Shown: positions 1 through 11,299, counted from the first letter of the stretch. The stretch: DNA of 64,000 bases from Molanna angustata (GCA_963576475.1 OY754970.1:30843780-30907779); one strand, 5' to 3'. Numbers and translations: made by a program. The notes: a model not told the origin generated them from the letters alone.

Positions 1-107
1 TATCAATTGGCTCTGAAATCCCAAATATGAATTGACAAGGTTCTGAAATCCGAAATATCAATTGACAAGGCTCTGAAATCCGAAATATCAATTGACAAAT
101 AATGGCC
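1..107. repeat. 30-bp minisatellite at the window edge
   Basis: About three and a half copies of a 30-bp unit (core ATCAATTGACAAGG followed by CTCTGAAATCCGAA) run from the first base to about 107. The copies differ by a few substitutions and the first lacks some bases. The array probably continues to the left of the window. No coding content is seen. Confidence 0.8.
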
Positions 108-213
108 TCTGTAAACCGAAATTGTTAAACTCAAATTAAAAACTTCAGTTCTACAATATCATAACAGTCATAATGGAGTATGCCTACATAAGAGTTGTAG
201 ATGGGTAGGTACC

Positions 214-404
214 TAATAATAATAATGAATACTTATGTGGCGAGTTTATTGCGGTGTGGTAATTTCTTCCAAATAACCAGTGTTTCCAGCCCAGAGAAGC
301 AATATTTGCGTGAGAAAGAAATTTAAATACATTTCTCCTCTGCTGGGAAACGAACCCAGGATGCCCGCACAGAAACCGAACGGCTTATAGAACCGTAGGT
401 AAAT
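214..404 (-). mobile_element. tRNA-derived SINE, family C copy
   Basis: On the minus strand a tRNA-like head with a B-box-like segment (about 345-360) is followed by a body ending in a TGGCGAGTTTATT-type block and an (ATT)n tail at 214-226. The same layout is seen at 19,926-20,132 and, as a tail fragment, at 11,300-11,455. The head here is decayed, with a weak A box. Confidence 0.6.
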
Positions 405-989
405 AGTTACTTAAGTCAAATCCAAAAAAGCTCTGATGATTTTTTTAATGTATAACCTACATTCTTCGCTTGAGGTCAATGATATACTTTAAGTGCGAAG
501 AACGGTCTATATTCGACCATATTGGTTATATTAAAATAGCTTGATTCAATAGCTGTAATAAATCACAATTATCGCGCATATATGTACATATAATATTATT
601 TATACAGATTAGCCAATAATCGACTGTCACCACATAGTAGGTAGGTACATATTTGTTTAGTCCCACTTCAACAGACACATCGCATCCATCGTGTTGAAGA
701 GTACCGGTGGAAGAATGGCAGAATGAGGTGGAGGGTTGAGGTGTAAGAGGAGGGGACAGACACAAGAGCAATGTTACAACCCGTCAGCGAAGCGGAGACA
801 CTTGATGTGAGTGGGTAACATTCAATATGTAGGTTTTATACCCATTGCCTATGTGTAGCAACATTCTATAAAAGCTATTTACAAAAGTACCCATAAAACA
901 CCGCTAGACTTTATATTATCCAATAAGTATATTGAAATATAATTTTATGATACAGTACCTAATGATATTTTTACATATTCTTCTATTTC

Positions 990-1080
990 GACGGCGCTTT
1001 CAACGGAATGGACAACTCGATAAAGAGATCGAAAGAAGAGTTACGGCAGGAAAAAGAGTGAATGGAGCACTAAAGGTACC
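990..1080 (+). mobile_element. RTE-type LINE fragment
   Basis: The plus frame reads RNGQLDKEIERRVTAGKRVN and then GALK. This matches the stretch after the reverse-transcriptase core of RTE-like insect LINEs (usual form: cDxEIERRV-aGnRVNGAL). The related minus-strand copy at 43,019-44,056 contains RNGRIDKEIERRV. Only about 30 codons remain. Confidence 0.6.
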
Positions 1081-1083
1081 AGT

Positions 1084-1310
1084 TCGCTGCGCGACCGAGA
1101 CCCGAGACCGAGACCAGAGACAGAGACAGGAGACCGAGACCGTTAATTGATTGTATGAAATTGTATGAACACCAGTTCGCGAGCGAGACCGAGACCGGAG
1201 ACCGAGACAGCAAAGCGGTCTCCTCCATACAAAAGTGCTGTCTCGTGCTGTCTCGCGGTGTCTCTCTGAGTATCACGTGGTTTCTCTGATAATCACGTGA
1301 CCGAACAATG
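1084..1310. repeat. GAGACC-rich degenerate repeat with inverted half
   Basis: Many GAGAC/GAGACC units lie on the plus strand at about 1,095-1,210. Their complements (GTCTC units) follow at about 1,217-1,266, so the two halves could fold back on each other. Two TCACGTG sites follow, at about 1,273 and 1,293. No open frame of note is present. Confidence 0.6.
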
Positions 1311-1540
1311 TCAGAGTGACATTTATCATCAATATTATTTCAGGTTATGGTTTCATTTTTTCGCATTGTTTTTTGCAGTAAATTTAATACAATAGTATTT
1401 TATTTAGCTGAGAGTACATTCTGAACATAATTTCATCAAACAATGAATTTTTGTATCAAAATGAAAACGATATTTAAGAAACTGTCCTACATCCCTCCTT
1501 ACGTCGCATATGAATTCACAAAAAGGCACTATATAAATAA

Positions 1541-2016
1541 ATAAATTTTGTATGGAAAATATTCAGTATTTTCATGAAATGAGTTTGTTGAATTATTTTT
1601 ATTTAAATATTTTCTTATGAAAACATGATAACTCTTCAATGCCATTTTATGAAAGTGATGTGCCTTTTTAGCAATTTTAATTTTCCTGAGCTCGTGGTCA
1701 CTTTGAAATATTTGATAGTTAAAAAAATTGAGAAGCACTATTCAGATATCCTCCAAAATCTAATGGGGTCTAATGAGTATCAGATATACATATTTGCCAA
1801 ATTTGAAAAGAATCGAATGAGTACCTACTTTACTCTATAATTGATAAAGGAAAATAAACACGCCGTACATAGCACACACACACAGATATATTGTGATGAA
1901 ACTTTCAGAAAACAATCTCAGCATGATACTAGTTGATAATCTGCAATAAAAAAATACCCTTAAAAATTGCGAATTCATAACTCCCCATTATATATCCCCT
2001 TGGGTTAGTGAGGAGT
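1541..2016 (-). mobile_element. Non-autonomous TIR element, ACTCCTCACTA family, copy 1
   Basis: The segment reappears in reverse orientation at 41,142 and 50,607. The end near 2,016 reads TTAGTGAGGAGT, the complement of the ACTCCTCACTA start of the other copies. No transposase is encoded, so it was probably moved in trans. The left boundary near 1,541 is approximate and its terminal repeat is eroded. Confidence 0.6.
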
Positions 2017-2536
2017 AAAAACACAATGGGAACTTCAATGATCTAGAAAAATCTGTTCAAATTTGACTATAGCTTTTGGTGAAAGAACACTCAGTAAAAG
2101 TTATATGTGTGTAATTGATCAGTTTGCTAGAGTAGTCTCGTAAAAATATATTCAATGTACCTACGCATTCCCACATCACATCATGTACCTACCTACACAT
2201 TCACAATGAATCATATTTGAAGTTTTTTTAATAGAGATGTAGGTATGCGTAGCGACACAAGTCTAAAATCTTGGTTTTTAAAGAGGCAAATAAATTTACG
2301 ATGCCAAAGAAGGAAAATAATCTCGACGTATTAATTAAAAAACCGAGTTATTATGTACACGCAAAAAGAAAACGGAACTCGGCTGATTACTTTTTCCTCA
2401 TTTCCGTTATAAATATTTAAAGTTTATAAAGTATAACAAAGAAAGGCATACAATATAAAAATAATTTGATACTCAAGATGGAAATATAAACAGTAGCAAA
2501 CATCAAAAATAAGGTGCTAAATTTATAAACACAATA

Positions 2537-2728
2537 TGTCCTAAAATATGTTCGTCTAAATTTATCCGTCTGAATTTTAGTATTATGAGAAATGTCAAAA
2601 AGTTGACTGAATTTATACGGGACTCATTACGTCACACCGCGCGGATAAAATCCTTTTATCCACGGTAGCCCGTTGGTTTAGACATTTTCGTATTCTGAAA
2701 CGAATCAGTGTAGGACATTATGTATGTA
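2537..2728 (+). mobile_element. MITE with conserved GACTCATTACGTCACACCG core, copy 1
   Basis: About 190 bp shared with 22,036-22,215 and, inverted, with 62,138-62,515. The better copies have inverted ends built on CGAATCAGAATAGGACAT. The core GACTCATTACGTCACACCG and the flanking AGAAATGTCAAAAAGTTGA are well kept. No coding capacity. Confidence 0.65.
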
Positions 2729-3166
2729 AAATATTAAGTATTATTTAATACACCTACCTACATATAGATTGTTTTGTTACTGTTTGAAAGCTTGTTGTGA
2801 TGGGTGTAAAGTGTAAAAGGAAGAAGATCTCACGAACTATATGGAGAGATCTTGGATCTTCAGTGATTGGTGCTCTACGCTCTTCCCAGAACAGTTTTAA
2901 CATTGGAGGCGGGCCACACAAGGAATGATTAAATACAGCCAACATCCTCAGTCATGAGAATAAGGACGATAAATAGAGATACGTACCCTGCAAATTTCGA
3001 ACCAGCGTCTTTAACTTTTAACTTGACTTGATTTCAAACTAAAAAAGGGAATAAAATTTAGCTGATTTATGAATAGATTTCAAATTTACAACAGCAAAAT
3101 AATAAACTACGGACCTTCACATACTAACACGAAAAATATACTATTTTTTCATATACAAATTAGTAA

Positions 3167-4683
3167 AATGAAAAAATTTAATCAATTATTTACAGTCACC
3201 CATAACTCACATATGCAATTTGAGCCTCACCAAATGATCTTTTCCAAATCACCTAAAAGAGGCTGTTCTGTGCCCAATATATAAGGGAGGAAATAAGGAA
3301 GACATAGGTTGCTATAGGCCAATAAGCCTCCTAAACTCACTGTCAAAAGTTCTCGAAGTAGCTGTAAAAAATAGACTTACACAATTTCTCGACAAACATA
3401 AAATATTATCCGATCTGCAGTTTGGCTTCCGTAAAAATAGGGGTACTCAAGAAGCAATAGGATGTCTGACGACGCGACAGGTTAGTGTACTAGACAAGGG
3501 GGATAGATGCATCACAGTGTTCCTTGACCTTGCTAAGGCTTTCGATACGGTATCACACAGGCTACTGCTGTCAAAACTAGTTGAGATTGGAATCTGTGGA
3601 GCAGTATACAGTTGGTTTACAGATTATCTTCATGGCCGCGTACAAAAGACCAAAATAGGGAACCATTCTAGCGATACGTCTGAAATTCAGTACGGAGTGC
3701 CTCAGGGAAGTGTTTTAGGGCCAGTCCTGTTCCTAATCTATATCAATGGCCTGACAAAGCTCAATATGATGGACGGAGACGTTGTATCTTTTGCAGATGA
3801 CACAGCAGTTATTTTTAGTGATGAAACATGGGACGGAGTACATAAAAAAACGGAAAAAGGCCTTAGATTAATTAAAATTTGGTTGGACAATAATCTACTT
3901 ACACTAAATACAGACAAAACTGTTTACTTGACCATGAGCATAACAAACAGAGACGATGACTATCTAAAGACCAAAAACTTGAAAATACATTCCTGTTTAC
4001 AGAATCCCTCTAACGACTGTACACCTTATTTATGTGAATGCCCGAGCATTAAAAAAGTCAAATACACTAAATATCTTGGAATAACAATAGACGAAAGACT
4101 TGACTGGAAAGAACACATACAACACACATCTAATAAAATCAGGAAGACATTATATATCTTCAAAGAAATAAGAAACATGCTCTCTCTCAAAACGTTAAAA
4201 TCAATTTATTTTGCCCTTATTCAAAGTATCCTAACGTATGGAATATTGGGTTGGGGGGGAGCCACCTTCACTGCTCTAGATCCGCTTATCAAAAGCCAAA
4301 AATCAGTTGTAAGGGTTATAAATAAAAAACCATACAGACATCCATCCGACCAGCTGTTTCGCGAAATTGGTGTACTTGACGTCAGACAAATATACACAAA
4401 AATAATTGTACTTCACTACGCAAAGCATCGACATCTGTTGATAATACCACTATCCCATCAACTTTCAACGAGATGCCGTAATCGGAAGCATTACAAGGTG
4501 CCCAGGACCAGAACCGAATTCGCACATAGGCACTTCTCATTTTTGGCAACCAGGCTGTTTGATACAGTTAAAGATAAAAATTTTAACCTTGGTTATCCTG
4601 CACTTAAAAGGTTGTTGACGGACTGGTTGCTAAAAATGGGAAGAAGGGAAACTGAAAAGATGCTTACCTATGTCCCTTCCTAG
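3167..4683 (+). mobile_element. Non-LTR retrotransposon: reverse transcriptase and C-terminal domain, 5'-truncated, one nonsense codon
   Basis: A continuous frame from 3,238 to 4,683 encodes most of a LINE reverse transcriptase. It opens with FPNHLKEAVLCPIYKGGN, then YRPISLLNSLSKVLE, LQFGFRK, motif A FLDLAKAFDTV, YGVPQGSVLGPVLFLIYIN, catalytic SFADDTAV, KYLGITID and a LTYGILGWGG thumb region. Residues upstream of an in-frame TGA at 3,235 (PITHICNLSLTK) belong to the same domain, so the TGA is a single disabling mutation. The endonuclease and ORF1 are missing. The style is Jockey/CR1-like, but the clade is not settled. It ends directly before a TG-rich tract that may derive from its 3' tail. 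Not a host gene. Confidence 0.9.
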
Positions 4684-4689
4684 TATATA

Positions 4690-4830
4690 CACATGAACAT
4701 GATGTGTTTGTGAGAGTGTGTGTATGTGAATGTGAATGTGTATGTGTATGTGTGTGTGTGCTTGTGTGTTTGTGTGAGGGTGTGCATGTTGGTGTGTGTG
4801 TGTGCATGTTGGTGTGTGTGTGTGCATGTT

Positions 4831-4876
<46 letters not shown>

Positions 4877-4944
4877 AATGTGAATGTGTATGTGTATGTG
4901 TATGTGTGTGTGTGCTTGTGTGTTTGTGTGAGGGTGTGCATGTT

Positions 4945-4977
<33 letters not shown>

Positions 4978-4982
4978 ATGTT

Positions 4983-5024
<42 letters not shown>

Positions 5025-5090
5025 AATGTGTATTTGTGTGTGTGCTTGTGTGTTTGTGTGAGGGTGTGCATGTTGGTGTGTGTGTGTGTG
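4690..5090. repeat. (TG)n microsatellite with 130-155 bp higher-order units
   Basis: The tract is a TG-dominated repeat interrupted by TATG, AATG, CTTG and GAGGG variants. The marker CTTGTGTGTTTGTGTGAGGG recurs at about 4,761, 4,915 and 5,045, so a longer unit has been duplicated on top of the dinucleotide repeat. Long reading frames on both strands here are low-complexity artefacts. Confidence 0.9.
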
Positions 5091-5218
5091 CAAAACAGGC
5101 CTTATATTTACTGTTTTAATTAGTGTTTTTATTTATTGTTTAATATATTTTTGTTTGGATACATATGTATACTTATAAGTTAATTGTTTGATATATTTTG
5201 TTTGGATACATATACATA

Positions 5219-6241
5219 CTAGTTGCATGTAACACATGAGATCCAACTGTCGATAGCGATAGTATGTATAGTTGAAGAATATGTACCAAACTATAAACCC
5301 ATAAATACAAATTATTGATATTTTCAGATATTTTGTTTTCTATACAACATATGTAGGTATGTATGTCAAGATAGGATAGTATGGAGGAAGATCCTTTTTC
5401 CTACCCAGAATATGCAAATAGCATGATGGTATGTATGTATGTTTGGAGATGAAGTATCAAACTATTAAGTCTTCTTACATATTGTGTATAGGCGACTGCC
5501 ATACAAAATGTATGAAGCGATGTCGTCACTAAATTCAATTTTTAAAAAAATTGTTAAAAAAAATTGAGATCTTCTACTACAATGTTAATATTTTTTATAG
5601 AAAATTAAATTATCTAGTTGGGGTGTTTCGGCTATTTTCGATAATTGTAAAAGTTTTGGAAATATAGGCAGTTAAACTCATAAATTTATCATAAAAAAAA
5701 TATTTTTCTTAATAAAAAATGTTTGAGAAACCCTGGAATTTTTTTGAAAAAACTAATTTGAGATTTTGTATTTGTCTATGTTGGTACCAATTTTCAGCGT
5801 TCTAGCGTTTATGGTTTCTGAGATATGTGGAAAAATAAAATAAAAATTCAAAAGTTGATAACCCCTGACTGAAACAAAAATTCAAAATTCCGAGTAAAAA
5901 AGTTTTGTAGGCTTGTAACTGTTTATATATTCTGAAATTTTAGGCTCTGTAAATTGAGCGGATCAAAAGTTATAAGGGGGGGGGGACACACACACAGACA
6001 CACAGACACACAGACACACACACACACACACAGACACACGAAATGTTCTACTCCGAATTCTGAGTAAATCCGTGTATGGAACATATATGCTGCGAAGCCT
6101 CTAAGTTGGTGTTTTTTGACTTCAAAGTTGGAAAAGCCGTGAAAAAAGTAGACCTCTCCATACAATTCTCGCGTATTCTGGCTTGATACATTGTCGATAT
6201 GTTAAGAGAACAAAGTTCTCCTGAACAAATCGACAGTTGGA
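5219..6241 (-). mobile_element. Helentron/HINE-like non-autonomous element, full copy A
   Basis: Read on the minus strand it begins TCCAACTGTCGAT at 6,241 and ends CTAG at 5,219. The 5' terminal block recurs inverted near the 3' end (ATCGACAGTTGGA), forming a subterminal inverted repeat. A CATGT-GTT-ACATG hairpin sits about 6 nt before CTAG. An internal (TG)n tract followed by a C-run lies at about 5,980-6,040. No target-site duplication is seen. These are features of Helitron-type elements, most like the Helentron-associated HINE/DINE group. No Rep/helicase gene is present. Length is about 1,020 bp. Confidence 0.8.
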
Positions 6242-6301
6242 CTAGTTGCATGTAACACATGAGATCCAACTGTCGATAGCGACAGTATGTATAGTTGAAG
6301 A
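6242..6301 (-). mobile_element. Helentron-like 3'-terminal fragment B
   Basis: Only the last 60 bp of the element (subterminal repeat, hairpin, CTAG) is present. It abuts the 5' end of copy A on one side and another CTAG end at 6,302 on the other, with no spacer. Confidence 0.75.
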
Positions 6302-7359
6302 CTAGTTGCATGTAACACATGAGATCCAACTGTCGATAGCGATAGTATGTATAGTTGAAGAATATGTACCAAACTATAAACCCATAGATACAAATTATTG
6401 AATATTTTCAGATATTTTGTTTTCTATACAACATATGTAGGTATGTATGTCAAGATAGGATAGTATGGAGGAAGATCCTTTTTCCTACCCAGAATATGCA
6501 AATAGCATGATGGTATGTATGTATGTATGTTTGGAGATGAAGTATCAAACTATTAAGTCTTCTTACATATTGTGTATAGGCGACTGCCATACAAAATGTA
6601 TGAAGCGATGTCGTCACTCAATAAACAGAGCCTAAAATTTCAGAATATATAAACAGTTACAGGCCTACAAAACTTTTATACTCGGAATTTTGAATTTTTG
6701 TTTCAGTCAGGGGTTATCAACTTTTGAATTTTTATTTTATTTTTCCACATATCTCAGAAACCATAAACGCTAGAACGCTGAAAATTGGTACCAACATAGA
6801 CAAATACAAAATCTCAAATTAGTTTTTTCAAAAAAATTCCAGGGTTTCTCAAACATTTTTTATTAAGAAAAATATTTTTTTTATGATAAATTTATGAGTT
6901 TAACTGCCTATATTTCCAAAACTTTTACAATTATCGAAAAAAGCCGAAACACCCCAACTAGATAATTTAATTTTCTATAAAAAATATCAGCAATGTAGTA
7001 GAAGATCTCAATTTTTTTTTTAACAATTTTTTTAAAAATTGAATTTAGTGACGACATCGCTTCATACATTTTGTATGGCAGTCGCCTATACACAATATGT
7101 AAGAAGACTTAATAGTTTGATACTTCGACTCCAAACATACATACATACCATCATGCTATTTGCATATTCTGGGTAGGAAAAAGGATCTTCCTCCATACTA
7201 TCCTATCTTGACATACATACCTACATATGTTGTATAGAAAACAAAATATCTGAAAATATTCAATAATTTGTATCTATGGGTTTATAGTTTGGTACATATT
7301 CTTCAACTATACATACTATCGCTATAGACAGTTGGATCTCATGTGTTACATGCAACTAG
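6302..7359. mobile_element. Helentron-like chimeric copy C (3' parts head-to-head)
   Basis: Bases 6,302-6,620 are the 3' part in minus orientation. At about 6,620 the sequence switches to plus orientation and runs from the block after the TG tract (GAGCCTAAAATTTCAG) to CTAG at 7,356-7,359. Both ends are therefore element 3' ends, and the 5' third is missing. The switch-point sequence CACTCAATAAACAGAGCC is not found in normal copies. Confidence 0.75.
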
Positions 7360-7378
7360 TGTACAAAAATATCATTGT

Positions 7379-8556
7379 TCCAACTGTCGATTTGTTCAGG
7401 AGAACTTTGTTCTCTTAACATATCGACAATGTATCAAGCCAGAATACGCGAGAATTGTATGGAGAGGTCTACTTTTTTCATGGCTTTTCCAACTTTGAAG
7501 TCAAAAAACACCAACTTAGAGGCTTCGCAGCATATATGTTCCTTACACGGATTTACTCAGAATTCGGAGTAGAACATTTCGTGTGTCTGTGTGTGTGTGT
7601 GTCTGTGTGTGTGTCTGTGTGTGTGTCTGTGTGTGTGTGTGTCTGTGTGTGTGTCTGTGTGTCCGTCCCCCCCTTATAACTTTTGATCCGCTCAATTTAC
7701 AGAGCCTAAAATTTCAGAATATATAAACAGTTACAGGCCTACAAAACTTTTATACTCGGAATTTTGAATTTTTGTTTCAGTCAGGGGTTATCAACTTTTG
7801 AATTTTTATTTTATTTTTCCATATATCTCAGAAACCATAAACGCTAGAACGCTGAAAATTGGTACAAACATAGACAATTTTTTATAGAAAATTAAATTAT
7901 CTAGTTGGGGTGTTTCGGCTTTTTTCGATAATTGTAAAAGTTTTGGAAATATAGGCAGTTAAACTCATAAATTTATCATAAAAAAAATATTTTTCTTAAT
8001 AAAAAATGTTTGAGAAACCCTGGAATTTTTTTGAAAAAACTAATTTGAGATTTTGTATTTGTCTATGTTGGTACCAATTTTCAGCGTTCTAGCGTTTATG
8101 GTTTCTGAGATATGTGGAAAAATAAAATAAAAATTCAAAAGTTGATAACCCCTGACTGAAACAAAAATTCAAAATTCCGAGTATAAAAGTTTTGTAGGCC
8201 TGTAACTGTTTATATATTCTGAAATTTTAGGCTCTGTTTATTGAGTGACGACATCGCTTCATACATTTTGTATGGCAGTCGCCTATACACAATATGTAAG
8301 AAGTCTTAATATTTTGATACTTCATCTCCAAACATACATACATACCATCATGCTATTTGCATATTCTGGGTAGGAAAAAGGATCTTCCTCCATACTATCC
8401 TATCTTGACATACATACCTACATATGTTGTATAGAAAACAAAATATCTGAAAATATTCAATAATTTGTATCTATGGGTTTATAGTTTGGTACATATTCTT
8501 CAACTATACATACTATCGCTATCGACAGTTGGATCTCATGTGTTACATGCAACTAG
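7379..8556 (+). mobile_element. Helentron-like copy D with internal inversion
   Basis: It starts TCCAACTGTCGAT at 7,379 and ends CTAG at 8,553-8,556. At about 7,876 normal order stops, and the middle of the element runs inverted to about 8,238. There the complement of copy C's odd junction appears, followed by a normal 3' part. The length (about 1,178 bp) exceeds the norm because the segment after the TG tract occurs twice, once in each orientation. Confidence 0.75.
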
Positions 8557-8676
8557 TATAGAAAACTAAATATCATAAAATAATAAATAATTTGTATTTA
8601 TGGGTTTGGTACTTATTCTTCAACTATACATACTATCGCTGTCGACAGTTGGATCCCATGTGTTACATGCAACTAG
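8557..8676 (+). mobile_element. Helentron-like 3'-terminal fragment E
   Basis: A diverged 3' end of about 120 bp with an intact CTAG at 8,673. It follows copy D without a gap. The 18 bases after it lead into copy F. Confidence 0.65.
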
Positions 8677-8694
8677 TTTAAAGATAATATCTTA

Positions 8695-8898
8695 TCCAAC
8701 TGTCGATTTGTTCAGGAGAACTTTGTTCTCTTAACATATCGACAATGTATCAAGCCAGAATACGCGAGAATTGTATGGAGAGGTCTACTTTTTTCACGGC
8801 TTTTCCAACTTTGATGTCAAAAAACACCAACTTAGAGGCTTCGCAGCATATATGTTCCATACACGGATTTACTCAGAATTTGGAGTAGAACATTTCGT

Positions 8899-8961
<63 letters not shown>

Positions 8962-9755
8962 TGTGTGTCTGTGTGTCTGTGTGTCCGTCCCCCCCTTATA
9001 ACTTTTGATCCGCTCAATTTATAGAGCCTAAAATTTCAGAATATATAAACAGTTACAGGCCTACAAAACTTTTATACTCGGAATTTTGAATTTTTGTTTC
9101 AGTCAGGGGTTAGCAACTTTTGAAATTTTATTTTATTTTTCCATATATCTCAGAAACCATAAACGCTAGAACGCTGAAAATTGGTACAAACATAGACAAA
9201 TACAAAATCTCAAATTAGTTTTTTCAAAAAAATTCCAGGGTTTCTCAAACATTTTTTATTAAGAAAAATATTTTTTTTATGATAAATTTATGAGTTTAAC
9301 TGCCTATATTTCCAAAACTTTTACAATTATCGAAAAATGCCGAAACACCCCAACTAGATAATTTAATTTTCTATAAAAAATATTAACATTGTAGTAGAAG
9401 ATCTCAATTTTTTTTTAACTATTTTTTTAAAAATTGAATTTAGTGACGACATCGCTTCATACATTTTGTATGGCAGTCGCCTATACACAATATGTAAGAA
9501 GACTTAATAGTTTGATACTTCATCTCCAAACAAACATACATACCATCATGCTATTTTCATATTCTGGGTAGGAAAAAAGGATCTTCCTCCATACTATCCT
9601 ATCTTGACATACATACCTACATATGTTGTATAGAAAACAAAATATCTGAAAATATTCAATAATTTGTATTTATGGGTTTATAGTTTGGTACATATTCTTC
9701 AACTATACATACTATCGCTATCGACAGTTGGATCTCATGTGTTACATGCAACTAG
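8695..9755 (+). mobile_element. Helentron-like full copy F
   Basis: A complete copy of about 1,061 bp with TCCAACTGTCG at the start, a long uninterrupted (TG)n at about 8,898-8,980, the hairpin and CTAG at 9,752-9,755. It is the best reference copy for the plus orientation. The 42 bp after it (9,756-9,797) resemble an internal piece of the element. Confidence 0.8.
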
Positions 9756-9797
9756 TATTAAATTATCCAGTTGGGGTGTTTCGGCTTTTTGCGATAA

Positions 9798-10364
9798 TCC
9801 AACTGTCGATTTGTTCAGGAGAACTTTGTTCTCTTAACATATCGACAATGTATCAAGCCAGAATATGCGAGAATTGTATGGAGAGGTCTACTTTTTTCAC
9901 GGCTTTTCCATCTTTGAAGTCAAAAAACACCAACTTAGAGGCTTCGCAGCATATATGTTCCATACACGGATTTACTCAGAATTCGGAGTAGAACATTTCG
10001 TGTGTCTGTGTGTGTGTGTGTCTGTGTGTGTGTCCGTCCCCCCCTTATAACTTTTGATCCGCTCAATTTACAGAGCCTAAAATTTCAGAATATATAAACA
10101 GTTACAGGCCTACAAAACTTTTATACTCGGAATTTTGAATTTTTGTTTCAGTCAGGGGTTATCAACTTTTGAATTTTTATTTTATTTTTCCATATATCTC
10201 AGAAACCATAAACGCTAGAACGCTGAAAATTGGTACAAACATAGACAAATACAAAATCTCAAATGAGTTTTTTCAAAAAAATTCCAGGGTTTCTCAAACA
10301 TTTTTTATTAAGAAAAATATTTTTTTTATGATAAATTTATGAGTTTAACTGCCTATATTTCCAA
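9798..10364 (+). mobile_element. Helentron-like copy G, 3' end missing
   Basis: The 5' half starts normally at 9,798, with a short TG tract at 10,000-10,035. Similarity stops at about 10,364, where LINE sequence in the opposite strand begins. The 3' end was lost by truncation or by insertion plus deletion. Confidence 0.75.
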
Positions 10365-10365
10365 T

Positions 10366-11150
10366 TTTAAACGGACCCACATAACATTGAAGGCGGGGTT
10401 CTCGAACTCCTTCAATCTGACACAGTTGATGTCTTCGCGGCTGTAGAGGCACAAGCCTCCTTTGGGCACAAACATGCTTTCGAGTATGTACCCTGGGCAG
10501 TTGAAGTAACTTGTGTCGGGTGGATCTTGAATTTGTGTTTCCGTGAGAAAGAGCAGGTGTGGTTTTTGAGATTGCAAGTGATGGTGAACAGAATTTAAAT
10601 TACTGTGGATACCTCTGATGTTAGCGAAGTCTACCAACAGTTCACAAATGGTGCGAGGGTATGCAGTCTTGGTTGTCGCTGTATAAACATTATTATTGGG
10701 TTTATCTGTCATGAAGGTTTTGTGGGGGGGGGGGGGTGGCATTGTGAAACGAGGAGATCAGAAGCCCTTTTCAAGGACATTTGTTCCGGCAGCTGCGCTG
10801 CTAGGTTGAAGGAGGGAGGATATGGCCGTGGAGGACGCCTGGTGCCCCCCGCATACAACTGCTGGGACCTCGTCCGGTCACGATCCGGCACAACAATTGC
10901 AGCGAGATTATGCGCCGACTGATAGGGCAGCCAACCCGTAGTCGTTAGCTTAGGTCGGGCCCCTGTACTATTCGGCGGCCGGCCAGCGACGAACCGTTTC
11001 ACACAGATCTCCCTCGGCTCACACCTCCAACCAGACCCGCCGCGCAGCGGCCGGGATGACATCATCAAGATAGGCCGCCGATCAACTCCAACACAAGTGC
11101 CCGCCTGGGCACCAAAGCAAAGAACCCCGAACATGGCGAGCCATTTTAGG
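10366..11150 (-). mobile_element. LINE 5' fragment: N-terminal segment and AP-endonuclease start
   Basis: On the minus strand a frame from about 10,742 down to 10,368 contains FANIRGIHSNLNSVHHHL, LLFLTETQIQDPPD, and then GLCLYSREDI. These are the N-terminal motifs of an apurinic-type endonuclease of a non-LTR retrotransposon (usual form: NIRGL-SNL, LFLTETQ). Upstream (11,134 to about 10,709) is a GC-rich frame rich in Pro/Arg, likely the leader or ORF1 region. The reverse transcriptase is absent. The base composition contrasts with its AT-rich surroundings. The 10,722-10,736 G-run may be a frameshift site. Confidence 0.75.
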
Positions 11151-11299
11151 GGACCATAAATGCAGTGGCTTGGTTAAAACTTTAATAATTAATCAAAAAA
11201 TTTAATTCTACTAGTGGTAAAAAGGAGTAAAAAAATAATAATACCAATCTCGCCTACCTCATTGTTTTACAAAATCTAATTTTCAACTCGCAAATAGAA

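Noticed and set aside
1..107. CRISPR-like array at the window start
   Set aside because: The repeats are directly contiguous with no unique spacers, and the host is eukaryotic. It is a minisatellite.
1070..1276. Minus-strand 68-codon frame over the GAGACC region
   Set aside because: It is a translation of a simple repeat with no supporting features.
4630..5119. Long His/Thr or Val/Cys frames over the TG tract
   Set aside because: They are low-complexity translations of (TG)n on both strands, with no initiation or splice context.
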